A stretch of 64,000 nt of DNA, from assembly GCA_038025085.1 (NCBI GenBank), contig CM076151.1:6765501-6829500 (forward strand), given 5' to 3'. A program made the position numbers and the translations under genes. The notes under the pieces were generated by a model that searched no databases, was not told the DNA's origin, and saw nothing but the letters and a program-made list of their open reading frames with translations. Below are positions 48,828 through 61,300 of the stretch, piece after piece (the stretch's first letter is position 1; every line of letters begins with the position of its first letter). The DNA comes from Tetragonia tetragonoides (taxonomy: Eukaryota > Streptophyta > Magnoliopsida > Caryophyllales > Aizoaceae).

Positions 48828-49019
48828 TACTTATAGCTAGTCACTTCAAAGTACTTATAGCTAGTCACTTCAAAGTTTTTTGATAAAGAAAAAGTATATT
48901 GATATAATTTTAAATGTACAGCAGGAGAGAGGATAAGGTATCCTCTAAATAAAACATTTACAGATTGCCCCAATTCAAAGTACTTATAGCTAGTCACTTC
49001 AAAGTACTTATAGCTAGTC
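48828..49019. repeat. 24-bp tandem repeat interrupted by a 98-bp insertion
   Basis: Units of TACTTATAGCTAGTCACTTC plus AAAG occupy 48828-48851 and 48852-48875, then 48981-49004 and a partial unit to 49019. Between them, 48876-48973 is flanked by TTCAAAG on both sides (48869-48875 and 48974-48980). Confidence 0.8.
48876..48973 (-). mobile_element. Short retroposed fragment (LINE 3' tail) inside the 24-bp repeat
   Basis: It starts with a T run on the plus strand (a poly-A tail on minus), continues with AAGTATATTGATATAATTTT, and is bounded by the 7-bp duplication TTCAAAG. Similar tails occur near 33720 and 58150. The size suggests an extreme 5' truncation. Confidence 0.5.
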
Positions 49020-49377
49020 TTTCTGGTCAAGGGTAGCGCTACAAACATGAAACATCTTATGATCTTAATCTTCCTAGACATACCCTTGGCAGGATTCACT
49101 CGGAATGGTGGTGGTTATCATTCACTCTTTTTATGCATTTGAAGCCTTCACATAGTTTTATTCTGACTGTGCTTACAATGCCCTCAATGCTTCTTGTCTT
49201 CAAAATCATTAACACAATAACAAAAATAAGGCTATAGAACAAATCAAACAAATCTACGCATGCCACAATAGGATCCCATTTAAAATCAATCATCTTCAAC
49301 TAATTTAGGACAACAATTTGGCTAAAAGTTTCAGAAATTCTGTATACTATAAACCAGTGTCAATTAGTATCACAGCC

Positions 49378-52300
49378 TTACAGGTTGCCAACCAGTTCAA
49401 GCTTTTGTGTTTTATGCATGATGATAGGGAGCCTCTGGCTAATCATGCTTGGATCATTATATGCAGCATCATCAACTGGATAGCCTTTCTGCAATATTAA
49501 AAGGGGAACAAATTAATGCAATGAATCCGCATAAATCCCCAAACAGGGCTAAAGGAAAAAGAAAGAAAAAAGGGCAGGGGGAGAGAGAACTGACAAATGG
49601 GGGGCAAAAATAAAAAAATAAGTAAAGCCACAGTTTTTGCACATATGCAAAAACAGCCAGCTCAAACATTAACATGCTTCTGCTTGCTGATCTCCAAAAC
49701 GCGTACGCCTGGCTACTGGAGGAGAAGGGGAGAGAGATGATAGCGAGAGAGACTTACAGCAGCTAAAGCACTGAATGCACACTCCCTCCAGCAGCTTTCA
49801 CGAAGAATAACAGGAACTGAGGGCTCACTGAAAGCACAATGCATGCGAGTGTCCCTTAGTCTCATAAGCACGCCATCAACTCGAAGCTGCAAGCAAGATA
49901 AACCAAGATAAATATGGTACCTGATGAATTTATAAATAAAAAAATATTGGGGGAGGGGGGGGGGGGGGGTTCCTATAATAGTACATCTACTTACTACGTA
50001 AAGATGCAATATGACATGACAAACCAATAAATGGAAGAAACTGTTTCAATAATTTCTGAGTAAAATTGGGATAGATAACTCACCCAGAATCTCAAGAGGA
50101 GAAACCAGCCACTTGGCATAACTCTCTGTAGATAATGTGTATTCTAATCAGTGCTCCAAGTATTAATTCATCAAGTGTTTCAAAGACAAAGTATAATTAT
50201 ATAATCATATTAAATATTAACACTGCAAGTATTACCACTTTGACAGTCAAAAGCGATACTCCACTGTCAGCTAATTCATCTTCATACAAAACCACCTGCT
50301 CAGGTTGAAATGTAAAACCCACATTAACCAATGGATATCCGCATCCATTCTAAAAGATGAAGTAGAATTTTTATTTATACATATTTATACTACTAAGAAC
50401 AGTTATCTAACAATTCTAACTTAAAACATTGTAAGACAATTTGAACATTCAAATACATGAATTTAGTTTTACTTACTCTTGTGAGGAAGTGAAGGAGATT
50501 TATACATATGAAGGTTAAAATCAATCAATCAATATATATATTTAAAGGATGCATTTTTCAGAAGCAATGAGGCATGCCACCTAAGCGAGAATTTTAAGAG
50601 CGCGCTATCTAAGCGAAAATAATGATAAAAAGTAGTTGGTATATAACATTTAGGAGTCTTGCATAATGACAAAAAATAACTAGTTAAAACATTTAGGAGT
50701 CTCATCATCCTTGTTGTTTAGGATTCTTGAGAGGTTAATTTTCGTCAAATATTCAATTTCATTTATAATATTTTCATACATCTCAATGAATAACAAAAAA
50801 TACACTATCAGATTTCAGATAGAAAAATACTTCGCAATGAGATGCATTTACAATATGTTTAGAACATATGACTAAGAACGTTAAGTTATGCTGCCAGGCC
50901 TGCCACATCATCAAAGAACATAGAGTGATGCCACAATTAAACTGAGATGTGCCACCTAAGAAAAAGCATAGGACGCGACTCCTAAGCAAACCCAATAAAA
51001 CCAAAAGTTCATCAAAATTTTCAGAAAAGATAATTATATCGCCCATGCCTTTGGTGTTCTGGCTTTTACACCAGTGTCCCGTAAAACGCCCTTCCAAGCC
51101 TAGCAAAGGCCTGATAACCTACCCCGGGGCCTCCCATATCCCCTAGGGGTGCCCCGCGCATTGTGGTGCAAAACTATCAACCTTCGTTCCGGGGCCTCTT
51201 GGAAGCTCAAAAAACGTGGACTATAGCCTTCGTTTTTGACTTCCCGGGCTCGGGTGTCATTTTTGCCCAAACTTCTACAAGGGCCTATCATGACCCTAGA
51301 GGATCTTCGGTGCCCCGAGAGGGACATCCAGATCCCCGAATTTCAATATCACTCATGGCATTGGTGTTCCTGCTCTTACACCAGTGTCCTCTAAAACGCC
51401 CTTCCAAGCCTATCAGGGACCGAATAAGCGACCCGAGGGCCTCCAATGTCCCCTAGGGGTGTTTCGTATGATGTGGTGTGAAAATGTCCACCTTCATTCC
51501 GAGACCTCCCGAAAACCCAAAAAACGTGGATTATAGCCTTCGGTTTCGGCATCCCGGGACCAGGTGACATTTTTGTCCAAACTTCTCCAGGGGGTCTGGT
51601 CTATCATGACCGTAGAGTACCCATGGTGCCCCGTGAGGGACATCTAGATCTCCGAACTTCGATATCACCCACGCCTTTGGTGTTCTTGCTTTTACACCAG
51701 TGTCCCATGAAACGCCCTTCCAAGCCTAGCAGGGACCGGATAAACGACCTCGAGGGTCTCCCATGTCCTTTATGGGTGTTCTGTGCGATGTGGTGCGAAA
51801 ACATCCACCTTCTTCCCGCGGCCTCCCGGAAGCTCAAAAAACTTCGTTTTGGACTTCCCGGGCCATGGTTGTCATTTTTGCCCAAACTTCTCCGAGGGGT
51901 CTATCATACCCTAGAGGGCCCTCGGTGCCCCGCGAGGGACATCTGGATCCCTGAACTTCGATATCACCCATGCCTTTCGTGTTCCGGCTCTTACACCAGT
52001 GTCCTATCAAACGCCCTTCCAAGCCTTTCAGGGACCGGATAAGCGACCCCGAGTGCCTCCCATGTCCCCTAGGAGTGTTTCGTGCGATGTGGTGTAAAAA
52101 TATCAACCTTCGTTTCGGGGCCTCCAGGAAGCCCAAAAAAAGTGGATTATAGCCTTCGTTTCGGCTTCCAGGGGCCCGAGTGTCATTTTTGCCCAAACTT
52201 CTCCGAGGGGTCTATCATGGCCCAAGAGGACCCTCGGTGCCCCGAGAGGGACATCTGGATCCCCGAACTTCAATAGCACTCATGCCTTTGGTGTTTTGGC

Positions 52301-55300
52301 TCTTACACCAGTGTCCCGTAAAACGCCCTTCCATGCCTATTAGGGACGGGATAAGCGACCCCGAGGGCCTCCAATGTCCCCTAGGGGTGCTCCGTACGAT
52401 GTGGTGTGGAAATGTCCACATTCGTTCCAAGGCCTCCCGAAAACCCAAAAAACGTGGACTAGCCTTCTTTTTGGGCATCCCGAGGCCAGGTGACATTTTG
52501 TCCAAACTTCTTCGGGGGGTCTATCATGACCGCAGAGTACCCATGGTGCCCCGTGAGGGACATCTGGATCCCCGAACTTTGATATCACTCATGCCTTTGG
52601 TGTTCTCACTTTTACACCAGTGTCCCATAAAACGTCATTCCAAGCCTAGCAGGGACCGGGTAAACGACCCCGAGGGTCTCCCATGTCCTTTATGGGTGTT
52701 CCGCGCGATGTGGTGCGAAAACATCCACCTTCTTACCGGGGCCTCCCAGCAGCTTAAAAAAACTTCATTTTCGACTTCCCGGGCCATGATTGTCATTTTT
52801 GCCAAAACTTCTCCGAGGCGTCTACCATGACCTTAGAGGGCCCTCGGTGCCCCAAGAGGGACATCTGGATCCCCGAACTTCAATATCACCCTTGTCTTTC
52901 GTGTTCTGGCTCTTACACTAGTGTCCCATCAAACGCCCTTCGAAGCCTATCAGGGACCGGATAAGTGACCCCGAGTGCCTCTCATGTCCCCAAGGGGTGT
53001 TTCGTGCGATGTGGTGTGAAAATATCTACCTACGTTCGGGGCCTCAAGGAAGCCCAAAAAACATGGATTATAGCCTACGTTTTCGGCTTCCCGGGGCCCG
53101 GGTGTCATTTTTGCCCAAACGTCTTTGGGGGTCTATCATGACCCTAGAGTACCCTCGGTGCCCCGGGAGGGACATCGGATCCCCAAACTTTGATATCACC
53201 CATCCCTTTGGTGTTTTGGCTCTTACACCAGTGTCCCGTAAAACACCCTTCCATGCCTATCAGGCTATCAGGGACTAGGATAAGCGACCCCGAGGGCCTG
53301 CCCCGTAGGGTTGTTCCGTGCGATGTGCTGTGAATTTAACCACCTTCGTTTCCGAGGCCTCCTCGAAGCCAAAAACATGGATTATAACCTTCGTTTTCGG
53401 CTTCCAGGGGCTCGTTTCATTTTTTCCCAAACTTCTCTGAGGGGTCTATCATGGCCCTAAGAGGACCCTCGGTGCCCGGGAGGGACATCTAGATCCCCGA
53501 ACTTCAATATCACCCATGCCTTTGGTGTTTTGGCTCTTACACCAGTGTCCCGTAAAACGCCCTTCCATGCATATCTGGGACTAGATAAGCGACCCCGAGG
53601 ACCTTGTATGTTCTCTAGGGGTGTTCCGCGCGATGTGGTGCCAAAATATCCACCTTCGTTCCGGGGCCTCGAAAGCCAAAAAACGTAGATAACAGCCTTT
53701 CGGCTTCCCGGGCCTCGGGTGTCATTTTAGTCCAAACTTCTCCGGGGGCTCTATCATGACCCTAGAGGACCCTCATTGCCCCGGGAGGGACATCCAGATC
53801 CCTGAACTTTTATATCCCCATGCGGCCATGCCTTTGGTGTTTCGGCTCTTACACCAGCGTCCCGCAAAACGCCCTTCCAAGCCTATCAGGCCGGGATTAG
53901 CAACCCAGAGGGTCTCCCATGCCCCCAGGGGTGTTCCGTGCGATGTGGTGTGAAACTATCCACCTTCATCTCTGAGGCAGCGTAGAAGCCCAAAAAACGT
54001 GGATTATAGCCTTCGTTTTCGGCTTCACGGGGCTCGGGTGTCATTTTTCCCCAAACTTGTCCGAGAGGTCTATCATAACCCTAGAGGACCCTCGGTGCCC
54101 CAGAAGGGACATGCGAATCCCCGAACTTCGATATCACCCATGCCCTTGGGGTTTTGGCTCTTGTAAAACGCCCTTCTAAGCCCATCAGGCATCGGATAAG
54201 CGATCCCGAGGACGTCCCATGTCCTCTAGGGGATATGGTGCGAAAATATCCACCTTCGTTCCGCGGCCCCCAGGAGCCCAAAAACGTAGATTATAGCCTT
54301 CGTTTTCGGCTTCCCGGCCCTGGATGTCATGTTTTTCCCAAACTTCTCCATGGGTCTATCATGACCCTAGATGACCCTTGGTGCCTCGGGAGGGACATCC
54401 GGATCCCCAATTGATATCTCCTATGCCTTTGGTGTTTCAACTGTTACACCAGTGTCCCGTAAAACGCCCTTCCAAGCTTATCAGGGATCCGATAAGCGAC
54501 CCCAAGAGCCTCCCATGTCCCCTAGAGGTGTTCCATGCGATGTGGTGTGAAAATATCCACCTTCGCTCCAAGGCCTCCCGGAAGCCCAAAAATGTGGATT
54601 AGCCTTCGTTTTTGACATCACGGGGACCGAGTGTCATTTTTGCCCAAACTTTTTCGGGGGATCTATCATGACCCTAGAGTACCCTTGGTGTCGTGGGAGG
54701 GAACATCCGGATCCCCGATTTTCGATATCACCCATGCCATTGGTGTTTTGGCTTTTCACCAGTGTCCAATAAAACACATTTCCAAGCCTAAAGTGACCCC
54801 GAGGGCCTCCCATGTCTTCTAGGAGTGTTCCGCGCGATGTGGAACAAAAATATCCACCTTCGTTGCGCGGCCTCCTGGAAGCCCAGAAAACGTGAATTAG
54901 CCTTCATCTTCGACTTCCCGGACTTCGGGTGTCATTTTTACCCTAACTTCTACGGGAAGTCTATCATGACCCTAGAGGACCCTCGATGCCCCAGGAGGAA
55001 CATCCGGATCTCCGAACTTTGATATCACCCATGCATTTGGTGTTCCAGCTCTTACACCAGTGTCTCGTAAACGCCCTTCCATCCCTATCGGGGATCGGAT
55101 AAGCGACCCCGAGGGCCTCTCATGTCCTCTAGGCGTGTTTCGGAGCCTTCGTTTTCGGCTTCAGGGGGCACGGGTATCAGTTTTGCCCAAACTTTTTCAG
55201 GGGGTCTATCATGGCCCTAAATGACTCTCGGTGCCTCTATGAGGGTCATCCGGATCTCCGAACTTCTATATCACTCATGCGTTTGGCGTTCCAGCCCTTA

Positions 55301-58300
55301 CATTGGTGTCCCATAAAAATGCCCTTACGAGCCTATGAGGGACCCAAAAACGGACCCGGGGGCCTCTTATGTTTCATAAGGGTGTCCCGTGCGATATAGT
55401 GCGAAAATATCCTCATTCGTTCCGAGGCCTCCCGGAAGCCCAAAAAACGTGTATTTAGCCTTTGATTTTCTGCTACATGGGGCCCGATTTCCGTTTTTGC
55501 CCAAACTTCTCCGGGATGTCTATCGTCACCCTAGAGGACATTTGATCTGGTGCGGTCATCCGGGTCCCCGGACTCCGATTTCACCCATGGGACATGGGCG
55601 CTGGGATATGGGACATGGCGCTCGCTAGGCGCTGGGACATGGGCCACCCATATTTTGTTTCAATAAATTTTTGATGTATTTAGTTCATTTCGATCCATTG
55701 TCTACTATGATAACCTTTTATAGAATAACTTTATAATAGAATATTTCTCAAGTTTGTTAATAAAAGGCTAATAATCGTTTCCTAAGCACTCGGTTACATA
55801 TAGATCAAAGTTTACAGTATGACTAATCATAATAAGTAGAATTATGCAACAAAAAATGTCATTTAGGGGTAGGTACCTCTAACTTTTATAGAGGCACCAC
55901 ACAAATCAATGAATTTCTGTCAAAGGCTAATACATTGCCAGTAATTCACTTACCATGACTTGAGGGCATCCCTCCCCCTAACATTTTAAAACTTTCCCTA
56001 ACAAATTAAGAGTCCGGGTGCAGATGGACCTCTCCAAATCTCCCCTTGGTGTTATTTTAGTTTTATTTACCAGTTAATCATAAATTTAGCACCAAAAAAG
56101 AAAAAAAAAAGAAAATTATTACAACAAAGTTAGAAGCGAGGCAACCCATCAGAAACATTAAATCAAAAAAAAAACAAAAAGAGCTAAAAAAAACCCTGCA
56201 TGCACACTAGTTTGCTTTAAAGTAGTAGATTTTTGGGCCTAAGAATTAACTAGTTCAAGCAAGGAATGAGGTAAAGGAGATAAAGGACAACTATTGATGT
56301 GGAATGTGCTATAATGCAAGCCTTTACTACCCAGATGTTGATTACCAATTTCCTAAAAAAAACAAATATTGAAAACCTACATTATCAACATCAACATTCC
56401 TCCAAATAGGCTCCCACCAAGGAGGGGTGAGGAGGGTTAGGTGTATGCAGCCTTACCCCCTCCAGAAAGAGGCTGTTTCCATGTGACCCTCGATACGAAG
56501 TGCAACTACCATCCTCAACTTCACAACAGATATGAAGTGCTCAGTTTGATGAGCCATTTTGATTAAGTCTTTTAAATTCCAAAGGCAAAGAGTAGGGAAT
56601 TTTTCGCTCCATCAGAAATGGAAATGAAAAACCTAGCATAACAAAATTTTAAGATGATTAGAGGCATTGAACTTGGGCCCGGGGGAGGGGGCAAACCATT
56701 TGGAGAAAGGGTGTCAAAGGGACATTTTGTCGACACCAGCAAATTGGACAGGTGTGTTTGGCCTAGCTTCTACAAAGCTCAGCTTCTCCTCTCATTTTCT
56801 CTCACATCCACTCTCCACCACCTCCATCTCCATCACAAATTCAGCTTCTTAGAAGCTGAAAATAGCCCCTAAGAGGATAGAAGCAGAAGCTTCAGTTTGG
56901 AGCTTCTGATTTTGGCCTCCTTGGGCGGTGATTTAAGAGAGGGGAGGATGTAAGGAAATGAGGGGGAGAAGCTGAAATTTGATTGAAGCTTGGCCAAACA
57001 GCCCCTAACTGGGAAGAATGATTTCACTGAGATAGATATTAGGAAAACGGTATGTTAACGAAATCTTGTTTGAGGTACACATATAAATTATTGAAGGTCT
57101 TTGATTTGATATAGCATTAAACTTTAGTCAATATTAACAAGTAGCTTTGGCACAACTTAAAAGGTGGACAGCGTCATAGAATGTCATCAAAAACTTATAA
57201 TGCACAATGTGGAAAAAATGATTCAATAGGTACTCAGAAAGTGGCAGATATATGAGTGAGGAGTTGATTAAAGATACATCAGATAGATTTGATGGCCCTT
57301 ATGATGTGATAACAGTGATATTATATTAAGTAATTAACTCAAGTACCAACCTCATCATAAAAAAGAATAGGTTCTTTTGAAGCCAGAGCAACAACATCAA
57401 TCTTGTCCTCACACTCCTCCCAGTGAAGGTTGCAGCCGCTATCTGAAATCTCCCCACCAACCTGTTCATGAGAATTAGATGAACTACTTAACTATAATCT
57501 TTCAGTGAAATTTAAAATCGCATTCACAGTTCTGAAGCAATCAAGGAACATAAAAACAACATTCTGTCTAAGATCACAGTAGTTTGTGAGAAGATTGTCA
57601 ATTTGTCATACTATACATGCATGGAAGTTACTTAGGCATATATATAACTACAGACGTAGCATTTACAGCTTAAACCAAGAATGTTTAACCATGTGCCCAC
57701 CTTTTCGCTATTTGTCTCATTCATTTCACTTCCACAATAAGGTGTTGTGAATGTGTAGTCATAGTCCAAAATAACCTCTTCAAATGGTTTGCTGCATTTA
57801 TGAGAAAACACGAGACTGAATTAGATTCTCTCATCCAGCATAGATAGTAACAAACTGATCACATATCTTTCATGTGTGAAAATACAGGATAGCTCAGACT
57901 GATGCAATAAAATCCCATAATACAAATATAACTATACACGGAATTCGTTGAGGTCCACGTTCAGTTTTATAAGCATATTGAAAGCCATAAAAACTTATTA
58001 AACACGGGAAATTCACAATGCATTCATCCTCAGACTCTCAGAGTTTGTACAGCTAACTTCGGCACCACTCCCTTTTCTAAAGACTCTACTTTAAGGCCAC
58101 TTGAGAAACATTATAGCATTTGCTTTGGCAATTGGCATTTACAAAGCTTGTTTCTTTTTTTTCTAAACAGCAAATTATATTAATACGGCAACTAATTGCC
58201 TAAAAAACAACACAACCGGTCCAGAGGCCCTTAGAGCCCCCCAAATTACATCCACATGTACATATCTACCTCTCTACTAACGCCCGCTTTGGCTAGTTGA

Positions 58301-61300
58301 TCTGCCTCACTATTTGTTCCTCGAACTACATGTGTAACAGTAAAGCTATCTAAGCTGGGCAAACAGGTATCTCGTTCTCTGAATAGATGCCAATGGTCCC
58401 ACGGTCGCTTCTGCGTGCTTACATCCAGCCAACAATGTTGCAAGAATCGCTTTCAAACTGGATTTTAAGGTGAGGCCACGAAAGATGATCCTTCAACTGA
58501 ATGAAGGCTTGCTTGAATGCAAATAACTCAGCTATGTTAATATCACTTGTCAGCTTTCACCAATTTCCCAAAGAGAAAATCAATTTATCCAATATATTGG
58601 ACCCTTCAGTACACAATAATTTTTCTTTCACTTTTTTCTGTCCTTGTTTGGGCTGAAAGGAATAGAATAACAGCCCCACTCCTATAAACCCTTGATTTTA
58701 TACCTTTTTATCTTTCCTTTTCGTTATTTTATTTTTTACCTCTTTTCCTATCCTTTTCTCCTTTTGCATAGAGAGACAATTGGGGGGGGGGGGGGGGGGT
58801 TATAGAGCGGCAAGGGAGGGGACGGAGGCAGAGGTTACTCTCATCCTACTCATTAAAGCAAGGCACACCTAGGGATGTAAATGGATACTCCATCCGCGGA
58901 TATCCGCACCATCCGACCCGATTATATGGATCAAAACCCGAATAAACGGATCCTTAAGAGGGTGGTGGATGGAGCGGGTGACGGATCGGGTAGGATTCGG
59001 GTGGACAGTTTCCACCCGCGAACCCGACCCGCTAAAACCATCCATCACCCGTTTAATTAAAAATATATATATATATATATATATAAATACATCTCGAATT
59101 AACCCTAACCGACTCATTTTCACTCTTTCTCTCTCTTCTTCTCTCGAGCCAGAGCCCACAGCCCAGCCGACTCATTTTCACTCTTTCTCTCTCTTCTTCT
59201 CTCGAGCCAGAGCCCAGCCGACTCGCCGGAGTTCAGCCAGAGCCGACTCGCCGGAGTTCAGCAGCCAGCCGACTCGCCGGTATACTCTCTCTCCTCTTCC
59301 TATTTCTTTCTCTTCGGTTGTTGCGAAATTATAGATCGAAGGTTTTGGTTATAGATCGAAGGTTTTGGTTATAGATCGAAGGTTTTCTTAATTTTATGAG
59401 ATATGCCCAGCTATTTTGTTGCGAAATTATAGATCGAAGGTTTTCTTAATTTTTTTTGTTTGAATTATTGAAAACATTTTAAAGCAGTTGAAATTATGTT
59501 GGATGAAATAATCAAGAGTTCTGTTGTCTCATCTTGTGGGAAGTTCATGTTCTTGTATATAGAGTTAGACCGCAATCTGCAGGAACTGTTGTTGTCTTTC
59601 CTATCACATTTAGGTGGTAACTAGTTGAGTCATGTAGATAAAATGGCTGGTTCTCCCATTCAGGCATATTTGATTGAGCTGAACAACAAAAGTGAGGGAC
59701 TGTATCACAAGCTTTTTATCCCTATGACCTGGTGTTTGGCTTTAGTGAAATTGAGCAAAATCGAAATAATTTGAATGATCCAGCCTACTGTTTCAATAGC
59801 TCCTAGTTTATATTCTTCTTCCCATGATTAGCAAGTCATGAGGTATGTATGAGTTCCATGTTTGAGTAAGTTCACCATTTGTTGTGCCAATACTTGGTGA
59901 TTTGAGTTTAAGTAGCTGACAAAATTGGTTTTCGCAACATTGTTTATCGCAATTATTAATTATCCAAACTGATCAAGCCTCTTTGTGCAGTTTATCTACA
60001 TCAAGATTGTTAGAATTAGTTAACTATTTTTGCTTTTTTTTTTTTTTTTTGTGTAGTGCTTTTTGCACCCACAGTATAATTTTGTAGCCACAATTCTTTG
60101 TTCAATTGATAGCAAAGTTGTGGACATTCTTCTTGGCTTTATCTTTGATGCTTATATGACTTAGAATATGATATCGATCAAGTAAGTACACAGGGTACTG
60201 AAATGGCAAAATGGTCAAATGACATCAAATTGAGTTTCCATCTGGGTTTGTTTGTTACTGTTGTTATGTTAATCTGATGGTTTTTTGCTGCTGTAAATTT
60301 AGCTGCCATGAACCTTCATTTGCTATTGTGCTCTGCTGCTGTACGACACTGATGCTGTTGTCATGAGGCATACTTCTGCAGTTATTTGGTGTTGTTTTGT
60401 GAAGTGAGCTGATTTATAGGTTATGTTGTGAAATCTGTAGAAATGCCTTTCTTTCTTGTAAATGTTTCTGCATTGTTATAGGTTATGTTGGCTTGTAGCG
60501 TTTGCTGGAGAAGAAATTTCAAATATTTATAGTACATGAGATCTTATACAAGCTAATAAATATGTAGGGGTTTTGGAACAAACAATTTTTCTGGCCCACT
60601 GCCGCCGGAGATTGGAAATCTAAGAAAATTGGAACAACTGTAAGTTCTTATATCTATCAATATAAATGGGTGCCATGAATCAAATTAAGGAGCTTTATAT
60701 CACTCTATGTGTAGCATGTAGGTGTATGAAAATATAGAGACCATTGGGTGTTTAGTATGCCAGACCACCCTTATTGTTGTAGGGAGACATGTGCTTTATG
60801 AAGTAAAGATTCAGCTCAGATTCATACATCAGGTCAAAGATATACAAGTCAAATGGCAATGGTGTGATCAAAATGCAGTTATATACTAGCTTTGCTAAGA
60901 AGTAAACTTCTATGTCTGTGAGTCTTCTATTGCTTTGTGTTAATAGCTTCGTAGCATTGGAGTTTGTTTGTCTTTCAGCCTACCGTGCCACATTTTATTT
61001 AGCCAGTCATAAGAAGTTGTATTATATTTTCTTCTTTTATCATTTTTTATTTTTATAGATGTAAGTTTCTAACTCTTTAATTTTCCCCTATTTTAATAGG
61101 ATACAGATGAAGAGATGGTGGATTTGTGAAGAGTCAGACAAATTGAAAAATTGAGTCCACTGTCTACTTGATGTAATAGATTAGTAGTCAGTAGGCTAGT
61201 TATTTGACATTCGTGATGTGAGAAAATATTTTAAATTGTTGTTTTGTGTGATTTGGATTTTATGTATAATACCTTTTTCATATTTGGTTTGTATGAAGCT

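Noticed and set aside
51163..55628. Many overlapping open frames of 60-216 codons on both strands
   Set aside because: They are successive satellite monomers read in the same frame and give the same peptide phrases again and again. GC-rich repeats keep frames open by chance.
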